Assembly: GCA_032622095.1 (NCBI GenBank) | Contig: CP136065.1 | Location: 241,097,530 to 241,161,529, forward strand | From: Siphonodentalium dalli | Lineage: Eukaryota; Mollusca; Scaphopoda; Gadilida; Siphonodentaliidae | DNA length: 64,000 bases | Direction: 5' to 3' | Part shown: one piece after another, positions 10,724 through 22,531 of the stretch | Layout of the letters: each line of letters opens with the position of its first letter | How positions within the stretch are numbered: the first letter of the stretch is position 1 | Position numbers and translations under genes: made by a program | The notes under the pieces: generated by a model | Databases searched by the model: none | Told to the model about the DNA's origin: nothing | Seen by the model: only the letters and a program-made list of their open reading frames with translations

Positions 10724-12601
10724 CTGTAAGAATGATTTGATATTTAAACAAGCTACTCTCAGCCGCTCTATATCAAATAATAAATGTCACGCACTGGTAT
10801 ATTGTGGATTCAGATAACATTTGTAATAAAAAATTATAGATTCCCATGAGTACTAGGACTTAAAATTTAGATTGATTGAACATTTGGAATGAAACAGTAA
10901 ATTCAAAAGATTCTCTAAACTCATGTGAGGTGGACATTTAACAGATAAATTATGCGATGGACACCTCGAAATTTTTATAAATTAACTCAATGTCATCTCT
11001 TGCATCGTTAAATAACATTTTTTTATCAATCACAGTCACTTAAATGGGTGCCGTACACTAAATCCGACCATTTATGGGACCATCTCCTTTTATACTCAAC
11101 AAAATATATGCAACAAATAAATGAATTTGAGCCATGAATTAGTGCACAATACATGTAGGAGCTCTATGAACGAGGCAAACAACATGGTAATTATAATAAA
11201 AATGAATAAATGACTGGAGTCATAAATACATTTTCATTGTAATTACCATGTTGTTTGCATCGTTCGTAGAGCATACGAGTATATTTTGCACTAATCCATG
11301 GCTCAAATGCATTAATTTTCTGCATATATTCTATTGATTATAAAAGGAGATGGTCCCATAAATGGCTGGATTTAGTGTACAGTACGTACCCCTTTAAACG
11401 AACACATAATGTTCAGGCATCAGGGCATGTCAAACTTCAGACACAATCGGACAGAGCAATGGCCTATCAAAATATTCAGAAAACATACTCTTTGGCAAAC
11501 AATGTTCGGCAATAGTCTATAGTCAAGCTTTCGCGAAGGTTTGATGTTCAAAGTACTGTGACAATGCGCCAGCAATATTCTATGCTACTAAACGATAAAG
11601 AGCGTTTATTGACCATAACATTAGCCCGTATGGATTGGAGTTATAAATTCAAAACCAAGGTATCTGTCCGTCAAGAATCTATAAAAAATATTATTAAATC
11701 TTTAGTCCATGAAATACTTGAGCGTCTTTAAAAACGGATTTCGTCACACCCTGAATATTTATTTCACATCAGCTCGTGTTTATACAGCCGAATTATAAAC
11801 CAAGAAATCTCAAGAAAAGAGAACTATTTACACATGAACATAATGTTCAGCTTTAATATGAAGCCGACCGCTGAGTGTTTAATTTATTACATTTTATGCT
11901 TCAAGTTCTTCATGCATACCAATCGTTCTTCGATAAATGATAAGACAAATGAAATATACCTGATCACAGTCCGTGGTTTCTTCATTAATATTACATGGAC
12001 CTTCTGACGGAGTGGAAGATTGTATGATTTGTATCTCATCTCTGTGTGCATTGGCAGACAACTCCCCGTGATTTATTTTTGTCTGTGTGTTATCTGGAAA
12101 GATATGTAATATATCACCATTAGTAACAGTACTTAATATCTATAGTAGAAGCAAAATACATACACAGAAGTTTGTTATAAGTGAAATAATTGGGTAGAGA
12201 GAGTGACTTGCATTGTGGTCTTAAGTGAATAAGTGAATCCGATTTGGAGACAATAAGTTAGTTTATAGTTAGTTAATGATAGTAGCTAGCTGCACGTGTT
12301 TTACCATGTCAGTCCCACTATTAAAAATCACAACGGTGAACTATAGTACACATATATCTAAGCCTGAATTTGTGAGTTTTTCGTTCACTATACATGATTT
12401 ACCTTTCGTGATAATGCAAATTATTCGGATCACTTCCTGTAAGAAAATTGGGCGAAAGATGGCATCGATAAAGCAGGTAGATTCGCCATCACCAGGATGG
12501 CATTTAAGCAGTGCCAAAGTACTAGCTGTGATGAAGCATAGCTTACCTTCGATGGTCTGGTTTCCGTCTTTACTCTTGAAATAATTTCGTATTGAATTCA
12601 T
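8537..12601 (-). CDS. hAT transposase (TTF zinc finger, DUF4371, C-terminal dimerisation), 3 exons
   Basis: Exons are 12547-12601, 11960-12093 and 8537-10723 (minus strand). They join in phase (18 codons+1, 2+44 codons, 729 codons) to give 791 aa. The protein would cut and paste the surrounding element. The N-terminus (MNSIRNYFK) resembles the short basic start of related transposases. A TTF-type zinc finger follows (Cys121, Cys129, Cys132, His175 area). Then comes a DUF4371/RNase-H-like core with ADETRD (catalytic Asp about 295) and GYDGAS (second Asp about 361). The hAT C-terminal dimerisation block holds TATAERTFS (Glu about 730). All acidic residues expected for catalysis appear present. 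It is similar to ZMYM1/52-kDa-repressor-like transposases. Because TIRs and TSD enclose it, I call it a transposon gene and not a domesticated one. Confidence 0.9.
11044..11393. mobile_element. inverted-repeat MITE in transposase intron 2, TTAA-flanked
   Basis: Arms of about 150 bp (11044-11200 and 11240-11393) pair almost throughout ('actaaatcc..ccatttatggga..ggagatgg..ttttata'). TTAA flanks both ends (11040-11043 and 11394-11397). The end sequence (right end GTAC..ACCCCT) is related to the element at 13681-14304. Confidence 0.7.
11960..12093 (-). CDS. hAT transposase exon 2
   Basis: An acceptor (tctttccag) precedes position 12093 and a donor (CAG|gtatat) follows 11960. The 134-nt frame is open, polar and acidic (ends ETTDCDQ) and continues in phase into exon 3. 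It is a linker before the zinc finger. Confidence 0.8.
12547..12601 (-). CDS. hAT transposase exon 1
   Basis: The ATG is at 12599-12601. Eighteen codons run to GAA G and then the donor GTAAGC. The split G joins AT of exon 2 to make Asp. This exon was chosen because donor, phase and the typical short N-terminus all agree. Confidence 0.8.
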
Positions 12602-13304
12602 CTTGGAAATCTTGGTGTTGATTTAGTTTTGAAGCTTTGGACAAATTAGATACCGGTTGTGAGCTAACACAATGATTTCTGAGAGAGCACTGTAACAGGA
12701 AGGCTTATAAGGAGCAAAGGCCAGTGGGTAGCACCATATGGGAAGTTTTAATTTGTTACCCCATAAAAACCTAAATGTTTGTACTTGTATGATAACACAA
12801 ACCAGTGAAACAATAAAACATGGCAGTCAAGACACATAATCATTATAATGACTCTATAATGGTACCCCCAACCGCTAATTGCTCATACAGTTAACTTTCA
12901 AATAATTCAAAGACAGATTCATGTGGTGAGTTATCAGGCACACCGGATACGTTTAATAGTTTGCATGACATTGTGAGAAGTGATAAGTGTGTTATTAAGT
13001 GTGTCTTGTCATTAGGCAGTAAAATCTTGTTACTGGACCCATATGCTACTGGCATAGACATTTTTGTGGTTAAACCATACCCCTGTGCATGGGAACCGGA
13101 ACCCTGTCAGAACACAGGTTGTTGATGATAAATGTGAGAAGCTGGTGGCACAGACACAGACTACCTGTTTCAGCATAGAAGTATCAATGATATAGCCTAC
13201 TTGTTTTATATTTTGTTGGGGGGGGGGCAAGGCCCACCCACACTTTGTGTTGGAGGGGCCAAGGCCCCTCCGGTCCCCCCGTTTCCTACGCCCCTGGTTT
13301 TTAA

Positions 13305-13676
13305 TAGAGTTGTTGGGCGCGAAGCGCCTGGGGTTATCGAAACGATCGAGTCGGTTCCCCTTCACACCATGCATTAACATTTGAGACAACAGATTGGTGG
13401 CTATATGAATCACACATTCATGATTGTTCTTACATAAGGTTTTAAAAACTTTTTGATTAGGCTGACCTTATTTTAACAATATTCTTACCCCTTCCTGTTA
13501 ACTTTTAAGTATGGCACCGGGTAAATTGCTTTCCACTGACTAACTAACCAAATATTTTTTTTCTCACAAAAAAGAGACAGAAAACACCTCAGTTACGTAT
13601 AATGTGCTATTGTGAAATAGAGTTATCACTCATCCCCTTGTAAAATTATGGTTTACCAGGCTCTATTAATTCTGGT
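13305..13676. other. no gene seen
   Basis: Sequence continuing from the hAT target site. It holds short open frames only and a run of T at 13553-13562. Confidence 0.35.
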
Positions 13677-13680
13677 TTAA

Positions 13681-14304
13681 AGGGGTACTGTACGCCAATT
13701 TCAATAAATTCCCGGTAACAATTGCGATCTAATATCAATATTATATTTTTAAATAACGTATTTGAGTCGACGATGTCTACTGAAAACGTTCCGGTTAACA
13801 GGCTATCATAAAAGTCAAATTGAATTATTTAATATAAATGAATTTATCGCTGGAGTCATAAAATGGCGAATTATGCCATTACGGGTTACCGTTCTTGAAA
13901 TCTCACATGTTGGGTGTCTTTTATCGACGGCCGTTTACGACGAACAGTATTGAGTTGCGAACAAAACATGTTACATGCAAAGGGAAGTCCCGCTATAACT
14001 AATTTGGAAAAAAGAGAAGAAACAAGATTCATAAAGCGTCAAGTATTTTTATAGGGGGTGATATTGTTCGATGGAAGAGATTGCAGGCATCAATTGATCT
14101 TCCGGTTCATCCTGCAACCTGCGTCTTCTCCGGTGAAGGTCTTGGCGCGTAGTTTGAAATCGTAATATTTTTATTTCCAAGATCAATATTTTCGTCGCTA
14201 AATTAGGTTTATACGAAACTCATATAACACGAACACAATCTAACTTGAAAGTTATGTCAATTGGATTAAATAAAAAATTGCCTATCTCTGTGTACAGTAC
14301 CCCT
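13681..14304. mobile_element. MITE with AGGGGTACTGTAC ends, TTAA-flanked
   Basis: The left end AGGGGTACTGTACGCC and right end GTGTACAGTACCCCT are inverted repeats. TTAA lies on both sides (13677-13680 and 14305-14308). No coding capacity. It shares end sequence with 11044-11393. Confidence 0.65.
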
Positions 14305-14583
14305 TTAATGGGATAAAGTCAGGTAAACAACGATATACGCTGAGTGGGAAAAGCCACGTAAAAAATGATACACATTTGTAAGTTCCAAGTACCGGTACCG
14401 GTACCAACAGTAATTATATTAAAGGCATGGTGTGTTCCACTTATATTATATTCTGGTCAATCCTGGCTTATTATCATTACATACAAACATTAACAACATG
14501 GGAGCATATGTACCCGCAATTTTGAGATTGATTGGACTCCACGTTGCAGAGTTGGTAACATTTTGGACTTAAATATACAAATA

Positions 14584-15222
14584 GGGTAATGTGGGGCATA
14601 ATGAGACACATAAGCACATTAGACCCCACCATGCCATGCACTAAAATCAATGGAAAGGCACAGATTATAAAACTTAAAGTTAGATAAATATTTCTAGTAT
14701 ACATATTATTACCCACACTTGCCTGTGAAGCACCCATTTCTGAAAACCATTACTCCCCGTCGACCTACACAATTTGTCGCATTATGCCCCATACACGGGG
14801 TACAATGAGACGCCTTTGACATTACAACATCAGCATATACCGGACTTAATAAATACAATAAGGTCTGCAGTTTCTTTTCTTTTGTGGATTGAAAGAAGGT
14901 ATAAGCTTTACTTAAGGTCATAGCAGCAGACCAATGCGACATTTCATTGAATTCTTATGGCGGGTAAAAAATAGCACAATAAAGTTTGATTATAAACCAT
15001 TCAAAAATCGGGTCACCAAATGTGGGTACCTCTACTCCGGCATTTCGCATGTGAGATTAAAGTCATAATGATGTCGGTCCAATTTGGATGTCCACTTCTA
15101 TGATTGGTCTTACTAAAAATAATAATTTTGCGATTCAACTTCAGTCATAGAAAAACATATGTCCTGTTAGCGACCGTCTGTCGCATTATGCCCCGCGTCG
15201 CATCGTGCCCCACATTACCCCA
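14584..15222. mobile_element. MITE-like inverted-repeat element
   Basis: The left end GGGTAATGTGGGGCATAATG pairs with the right end ..CGTGCCCCACATTACCCC. 'cgcattatgcccc' recurs internally on both sides. The target duplication is not resolved. The minus-strand open frames across it match no family I know. Confidence 0.6.
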
Positions 15223-15769
15223 ACCCACCAGAACCCACCTAAATTATTGTCCCTGGTTGAAATACGTTGTATATGATCGGTAATATGTCTGAACAGCTCC
15301 AAAGACAACACACCATATTTTAGTATAGAAATAGGACTTAGATTCATACTATCATTCCCCATGTTCTATACTTGGGTGGTTCTCACTTAAACGAGCAAAT
15401 TGATGTCTCGTCTACAATTGTTCCATAAAAATATGATTGTGCCACAAACAAGACCTATTGTGGCGTTCCATTTTACTGAGGAGCATGTGGCACAACGTTA
15501 TGATATAACAGTATTGTAATATATCAACACATGCCTTTAGTTACATGATCAAAACAACGAGAAAACACGAAAATCGCACTGTCTCATCGCCTAACTGCGA
15601 AATTTCATTTTATTCCTATTAAGTTATCTTACCTCTAATTGACAGAGAACGTGCACTGTTATGTTATTTCTTGGACTGTTTATCTGTGAATATCATTTAT
15701 GATGCACGTTTTTCGTGGTTTTATGTAAATATTGACTCTGAAACATCGAAAACCGCCTGTCTCGAGAAA

Positions 15770-16149
15770 TGTCCACACCGCGACATTATTTACAATATAG
15801 GCCATCCCGGTTCCATTTTAACTAAGGGCAACAACCTACCATATGCATAAGAAAGTTTTGCCTTTTGACATTTTGTTTTGAAGATTTTGGACAATATAAA
15901 GAATCGAAACACATGAAAAATGAGACGAAAATAAGTGTACCCTCCAGCGCACCTTAATTAATGTCCACACCGCGACGCTATCAAAGGAACTATAAAATAT
16001 GTCGGGAGACTACCAAAATTGCTCAAATAGTACACATGGGGTGAAGAATCGTGAATAAAAACGAATGGACGCCTGACATAAACAGAAAATGAAAAAAAAA
16101 TGAAGAAAATATAAAAATTGTCCACACCGCGACATGTCCACACCGCGAC
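15770..16149 (+). repeat. four dispersed copies of TGTCCACACCGCGAC
   Basis: Exact 15-mers are at 15770-15784, 15962-15976, 16119-16133 and 16135-16149; the last two are almost adjacent. They are GC-rich and CpG-rich islands in an AT-rich stretch. Their function is unknown. Confidence 0.75.
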
Positions 16150-16261
16150 GCAGAGTAACGTTACAGCCAGCCACAGACACATTTCACGATTAGAACATTT
16201 GGGTGGTTCTGTTGTAAAAGGGTCAACACGATGTACATACACATATAGTTCCTATTGGATC

Positions 16262-16324
16262 GGGGGGGGTGCGTGAGTGAGTGAGTGGGTGGGGGGGGGG
16301 GGGGGGGTGGGGGGGGGGGGGGGT
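16262..16324 (+). repeat. G-run tract (potential G-quadruplex)
   Basis: Several long runs of G are separated by single T or short GTGA/GTGG spacers. A poly-Gly open frame here is an artefact. The tract could form a quadruplex on the plus strand, and its length is likely to vary. Confidence 0.85.
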
Positions 16325-16325
16325 G

Positions 16326-18262
16326 TGCTCAGATAGAAGCAGATGACAATTTGAAAATCAACTGTTTCGGTACTTTTCAACAATCATTCTGCCTGTGGGA
16401 CGATTTCCGGCTCGTGTGGTATAGCAAAGGCGTCAATGACACATTTTGGGCCATCGGAATATCTCACTGACAATTCTATCTGATTGAGCTCATCGAAAAA
16501 TCCATAAATACCAAATTTCAGTTCGATATCTTGAAACATGTAAGAGAAATCATTCGACATTGTTTTCTATTGTAAATTCTCTTTGCAATTTGGCGAACCC
16601 CTTGAGGAACAGAGTTTGATTGACGTATGTTCACGTTGTCTACACCAGAGTTCCTCGATCGTTTGGCGTCAAACCAATTGTACGATGGACCAGGGCATGC
16701 CCGACCTGATAGGAATCGCCCTTTATGCGATCAAAATCTGTTTCCAATTATCAGATCTCTACCCTGTATTCGTTGACCTCTTAGAGAGTTTGAACTCTAA
16801 GTCACGCCCACAAAACACACAAATTTCCACCACCTATATTCAAATGGCCGTATCTCATAGACGTCTCAACGTGCGGAGCTGGGCGATACGTCGTTTGGAC
16901 AGATACATCATCGGCTACTCCGTGATGTACGTGTTGATAATTCAACTATTAAAGGGCAAATGGCAAACAAGTGGCAAAAGTTTGGTTGGTTTCCATTAAT
17001 CATGATATTCGAATTAAACACACGTTTTGGAGAAAGAGCGAATTTGACAACGACGTCACCCTGATTCGACCAAAAAACGTAATTAGCACATGCTGTAATG
17101 AACGACCTTGATTGACCTTGACCTTGCCCTATAATTTTGCCAAATGTCATTTTCGTGGTCACCAATATCTGTGCTACATACTCACATAACATTCATCGGC
17201 ATGTGACATATTTCATTTTTTCAGAATTTTCTGGACAAATTTGTTCATTTAAGGGAGAATCACCCACTTGTATATGTGTATGGGATTGTTTTACCTCGTT
17301 CGAAATCAAATGACTTGTTATTTGTTGCCGCATAACATTAATACTAGGAAATATACGGTATATTCAGAAATGAAAAACATAATACTAACATTTAAAGACC
17401 GTTTTTCCAGAAAGATCGATTTACTACAGTATGTTCTGATGTACATACCGGTAGGTTTTCCCATGCTTGTTCTGTTTTAACCGGACTTGACCATGATTTA
17501 CTTATAATTTACAACTTGAAGGGTACCGTTTTACATGGAGTTTACGTGGCTTTTACCAGAGTATATCATTGTTAACCCGACTTTACCACATTTTACCAGA
17601 ATAGAGCCTGGTAAACCATTTGTTCACCGGGCTTTGAGCAGAGTGTGTGTTTTTTTTTAATAAGGGACAAGCCAGAGGGCACCGCCATATCACAATATTA
17701 GTTCCATATATTGTATAAATCTTTAGATTTTTTCCCCTTCAGATTAACCGCTAAACTATCAAACAATAAATATTATACATTGCCCATATTTGAGGTATTT
17801 AAATTTTTTTAATTTTTTTATACCAATTTCTCGATTGACAGATGTACAGATGTTGGTCGGCGACTGGAAGTTCATTTGCCAATCGAACACGTAAACCGGA
17901 TGTTGAGTTCGGCAATCGAATGCACCACAGAAAACAGTTTGTTTTGCCAGTTGTGGTATTATAAATAAGCCTTATTTTGTGGTATTTGTTCAGTTTAGTG
18001 CAGGCAGGTAAATTTATATAGATTTAGATGTAGTACATTTGCTAGTTATTAGAGTTTGCTATTGGGTTACTAATCCAAAATTTCATATGAAAATTCTTCC
18101 AACATCCACGATAATGACGATTGGCACGAAGTTCCATATCAGATCTGAATCCATATTTTTTTGGCATTAGCCGCCAGAATTCAAAATCAAGTCCGAGATT
18201 AAAGATTTCGAACCCAACTTAAATTTTTAAATTAGAGTGCCATCTTATGACAACCTGGTAAC
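16326..18262. other. no supported gene
   Basis: It contains a 138-codon open frame (16583-16999, plus) whose protein I do not recognise. No splice or paralog evidence supports it. 17520-17640 repeats text seen near 13650-13680 ('tttaccag..ctctatt'). Confidence 0.35.
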
Positions 18263-18267
18263 TTAAT

Positions 18268-19266
18268 CAGGTCGGGCACACATCCAAAACCGTCTACGTA
18301 GCTCGTTTGTCTACTGTAGCCCGATTGAATCATTCATTCATTGAGCTACGTTTTTAATGTGATTTACACGCCTCCTGCGATTATCGCCATACCACGAAAA
18401 AAGCGCATTTCGAATTTTCGTTGATTAGTTGTGTACCACTATCACGTCTACAAAGAAGCAAAAAACTCAACAACTCACCACGGCTTTAATACCTTTTGAG
18501 CGATTCAAAATCAAGTTTGTTTTGGTCAATTTACCATGAAAAACGGTATGAAATGATCATCAAAATATCTTGATCGAAATGTAAATCTTCATCAAATCTG
18601 AGGTAGATCCGGTCGCAATTGTGTTCGCAAACATCCGTGTGCAGGCGATAATCTGATTGGTTGCATTTAGCCGGGGATTAATGGTACGTTCTTAATGGGA
18701 TTTCAGTGTAACATCTATCTGTTGGAATGTACGGAACGACAAAAGGACAACCATATTTGTATAACTGTAATGTTACGCGAGGTGCTTCCAAATTTCAAAG
18801 GAGAGTTGTGAATCGTGTTTCTGTAGTTGCCTTCTCTGAATGGCAGTCGCCAAAATTAACAAATAGTCGTCTCCGAGTGAAGCTGTTCGCTTTATCCAAT
18901 CAGGTAAGCCACATAAACTGGACGTTCTTGACCTTCAAAAATCAATATCCTGCAAAAACAAATGGATCGTTCCCTGCTTTTTATGGCAAAATCTGATATT
19001 TTCGGGAAAGTCACTACCAAACGCTAACAGGTCTTAATTCAAACATCGTTAATTGTGCCTAAGCCGTGGTGAGTCGTTGAGTTTTTTGCTTCTTTGTAGA
19101 CACAATAGTGGTACACAACTAATGAAAGAAAATTCGAAATGCGCTTTTCTCGTGGTATGGCAGTAATCGATGGATGTGTGTAAATCACATTAAAAACGTA
19201 GCTCAATCGGGCTACAGTAGACAAAACGAGCTACGTATAGACCGTTTTGGATGTGTGCCCGACCTG
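18268..19266. mobile_element. element with about 220-bp TIRs (CAGGTCGGGCACACATCC)
   Basis: Left arm 18268-18490 and right arm 19050-19266 pair over about 220 bp with few mismatches. TTAAT flanks both sides (18263-18267 and 19267-19271). The end resembles hAT termini, but only 5 bp of the flank match. The centre has no recognised coding sequence. Confidence 0.7.
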
Positions 19267-19353
19267 TTAATGCACAGTCCTAGGAATCACTGTTCATGTA
19301 ATATTCAACTTGATTAAAATATAATAAATATACGATAATAGCATAGATAGTGT

Positions 19354-20250
19354 CAAGCCTGGATATAATTTTTTTTTGAGTGTCTGACACAATGACAGGC
19401 ACCAAAGATTCGGCGTCTGACATTTGAATAGTGTGTCTGTCATTTACCTGGTATCAATAAATAGCAGCAATTAGTTGTTTTTTAGCCCATTCCAATGCAC
19501 AAATTAGATTCATTGATGTACCATGTTATGAATTATGGTGTTTTACATCACTTTTAGCTGAAGCTCATATTATCATGTGACTCATGTCATAATGTGACAG
19601 GGGTGCAAAGTCAGACAAGGCTGTCATTTACAGTATGTCTCTGCTGAATTCTTTTCCAGTTTCAAAAATACTATTACATTATTAGTCCGCAGAAAAAATC
19701 CTACGCCGTACTTCCCCCAAGTAAACACGAGCACATGTTTCAAAACGCGGCGATTTAAAAACTACCCGGTATGAATTTTTTCGGAATTTCTTCCGCTAAA
19801 TCTCCAACTAACACCCTTAACTTGTGGAATATATTACACTTGTACTGATTTAACTTGTGACAAATCCGTGTATCTTACGTCAAACGAGAAAAACACGACA
19901 AAGTGTATTTCTTGGTTGGAGTTTCTCCCCAGTGGCAGCCATTTTTTCTGGGTTTTTCACGTTCTAAAAATAGAAAGTCGTAAATAGTGCGGACGTGAAG
20001 ACGGATCATTAAAATGTTTTCGGTAAAACTCGTTGTATTGGTGGGGGGATTTGATATTTAGTGCACAGTCGTGGTAATTGAATGTCTTTGCCACGGATAA
20101 TACATCTACTTGTTGTTTTCCCCTTAATTATATATTTTTTGTGAAGATAATGGGCGCCGGACAAACTGACGGACGATAATAAGGCGGCGCCGGTCATCGG
20201 TGTATTTGGTTCGGTCAATGACCGTGTCCGACCTCTTATATCCAGGCTTG
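19354..20250. mobile_element. non-autonomous hAT element, 8-bp TSD GATAGTGT
   Basis: The ends CAAGCCTGGATATAA and TTATATCCAGGCTTG are perfect inverted repeats. They are flanked by the perfect direct repeat GATAGTGT (19346-19353 and 20251-20258). Length is 897 bp with no transposase. Its ends belong to the same CAAGCCT.. group as the MITEs at 29829, 41882 and 62009. Confidence 0.88.
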
Positions 20251-20350
20251 GATAGTGTGTTTTGAGATGATGTGTGTTATCTCAACGAGTTAGAAGTGTG
20301 ATCATACTTCTAACTCGTTGAGATAACACACATCTCAAAACACACTATGC
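20251..20350. repeat. palindrome split by the hAT element
   Basis: Arms of about 44 bp ('tgtgttttgagatg..gtgttatctcaacgagttag' and its complement) surround a loop 'gtgatcat'. The outer arm continues left of the hAT insertion (19320-19353, 'cgataatagcatag') and right at 20344-20365, so the hAT element jumped into one arm. Confidence 0.75.
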
Positions 20351-20370
20351 TATTGTTGTATTTATCTTAT

Positions 20371-22299
20371 GCCAACTGACACTATAATTTTTTGTCAAAT
20401 TAAGCCTAATTTATTACAGTTTTCAGACAAAAACAACCTACATTTTGGTCATTTCGAAGAGCAATTCCCGTTACACATGAATATGCAGTTACAGTACATG
20501 TGATGAGGTCGCGAATTTATGGAACATTGGGGTGATTTGTCAGCAACAAACAAGATATAAGTCCTGATTTAATATGAATCCATGTACAGAAATCGGAACA
20601 GTGAAATTCTTTCAATAACATATCAATGTTCTCAGACAAAAAGCAAAGATATTCAAACTGTTACTGTTCAGAATTCGTTAGATTGAAAATAACCATGCAA
20701 GTTCTTATAAAAGTGTACATCGTACATTTTGCAAATTCTGTGCGGTGCAAGCTGTCGGGAACAGAATAGTGAAAGCTTAAAATTTAGTCCTATTAGGGAC
20801 ATGTGATCATGTTTCATTGAATGTGTAGCCACATTACTATTTTAATCCACTTGTATGCATTAATTTATTCGTTTAAACCATTCGTAATGCTGAAGTAAAT
20901 GTGACCCAATTTCGAGGCGAGAGTTTTTGTTGATACGTCGCCAAGACAGCAACATCGTGAGGTGAAAGGTCACATTGTGCATAGTCCTTTCTTGGAATTT
21001 AATACACATATGTAAGATATCACTAAAATTTAATACACAGTATAACATCAAACCGGTATAAGATAAATAAATATATTACCTCTACTATATAGATATAACT
21101 ACCAGTTAGGCAACATCAGATTTTTTTATTACCGTATTTAAACCATCATCTGATTTGCTGAGACCACCCACTGTGATCTATCACTAAAACGAACAATTCG
21201 ATTTTTCGTTCGAAAAAAAATGCATTTATCTCCCCACATTTGACATGTGACAATTAAGTTAATTGTTCTTAATGCACTCGTTGGGTCATATCAACTCTAC
21301 CTTGTCTGAGTTGTACATAAATCGTAATTTTCCATCCAAATATCAGCATATATTCACATTTATTGAATTGTTGAAAAACATTTATGACGTAACAGGAAGT
21401 GTATCTCTTCAGTTCCCTATTACACATTCCTTATTTAAAATTCGCAGCCAAACTCCAGTGTGAGTTATCTCCCATTGCTCCTCTTGAGGTGCGGAGAATG
21501 GAATATAAATTTTGCTTTCACATCTCAAGGTATCAACACCACCCCTAGGGCCCTACTTGAAAATATATAGATATATTAGTTTGAGATGGTCATTTCTACA
21601 TTTCTCTAGTAATGAGTTAAAATTTGTAGTTAGTAGCGTAATAGCAGAGCCAGTTTTAACACATCCGATGTCTGTTTAGTCGCATCCGTAATCCCTATTA
21701 TTCGGATAATTACCGGTTGGCGAATAAGTAAACATGTATTTATAAAATGGATGTGTTTCTCCAAAATCATAAAGAATTCCACACAGTTTTCACCTGAAAG
21801 AATATTCGAGTAACTAACAGCTATTTTCTCGTAAGTGGGGAAAGATACTAAAAATCTGAATACACCAGCGTTTCAAGAAAAAAATATGGAATATGATGAT
21901 ATAAACTCAGAATTCGCGAATGTTTGTGTGGCATAAAAATTTGTACTCTGTAATTTCGCTCAAATCATCTGCCAATGAAAATGCAGATCACAAAATTTTT
22001 ACTTGCCAAACTGGTCTTTATATTAATATAATAACATAATATAATATATTGATTTAATATTATTAAATAATATTTTATTCAACTAACAGTGATTCCTAGG
22101 GACTGTGCTTAATACTACAATACGTCTTCGGTGATACCACAGGAGTTTGTCAAATGATAATAAACACTGATAAATAATACTTAAGTTAATAGTAATAATA
22201 AATATTTACAAATAGAAACATAATAAAAGACAAGGATTGCAACTAGAGTAGAGGATGAGTGATTTGACCTATACATTTTTATTTATAATTATTTGACTT
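20371..22299. other. no gene seen
   Basis: AT-rich sequence with short open frames only. Nothing is recognised. Confidence 0.35.
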
Positions 22300-22531
22300 G
22301 AAAGTTGGAAACGGTAAACACGTTATTGATCGTTGCGATCTCCAGATACATTGTTATTATGACTATTATTATATTTATACATAAATTTGAATGACTGTGA
22401 CCTTATGTTCTCTTTATATCACTGCTACACCAGGTTTCATTTGCTGTCGTCTCTGCACGAGAGACGCATCCAAAAAACGGCAGTCAGTAGGATACTGCCA
22501 TATTACTGTGCCAACGACCTTGGCCTTGGTG

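Larger units (their letters stand above)
7959..13296 (-). mobile_element. complete autonomous hAT transposon
   Basis: The terminal inverted repeats CAGGGGCGTAGGAA (7959-7972, complement at 13283-13296) are bounded by a perfect 8-bp target duplication GTTTTTAA (7951-7958 and 13297-13304). Both features are typical of hAT elements. The 5.3-kb element carries a minus-strand transposase gene of three exons with no stop or frameshift that I can see. A small inverted-repeat element (11044-11393) sits in intron 2. Subterminal regions are rich in 'ggaggggcc' motifs. The intact frame and perfect duplication point to a young, possibly still active copy. Confidence 0.93.

Noticed and set aside
16285-16470. 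Poly-glycine open frame
   Set aside because: Translation of the G tract; no other support.
16583-16999. 138-codon open frame as a possible host gene
   Set aside because: No recognisable family, no paralogs or splice context, and composition like the surroundings. Left as unsupported.
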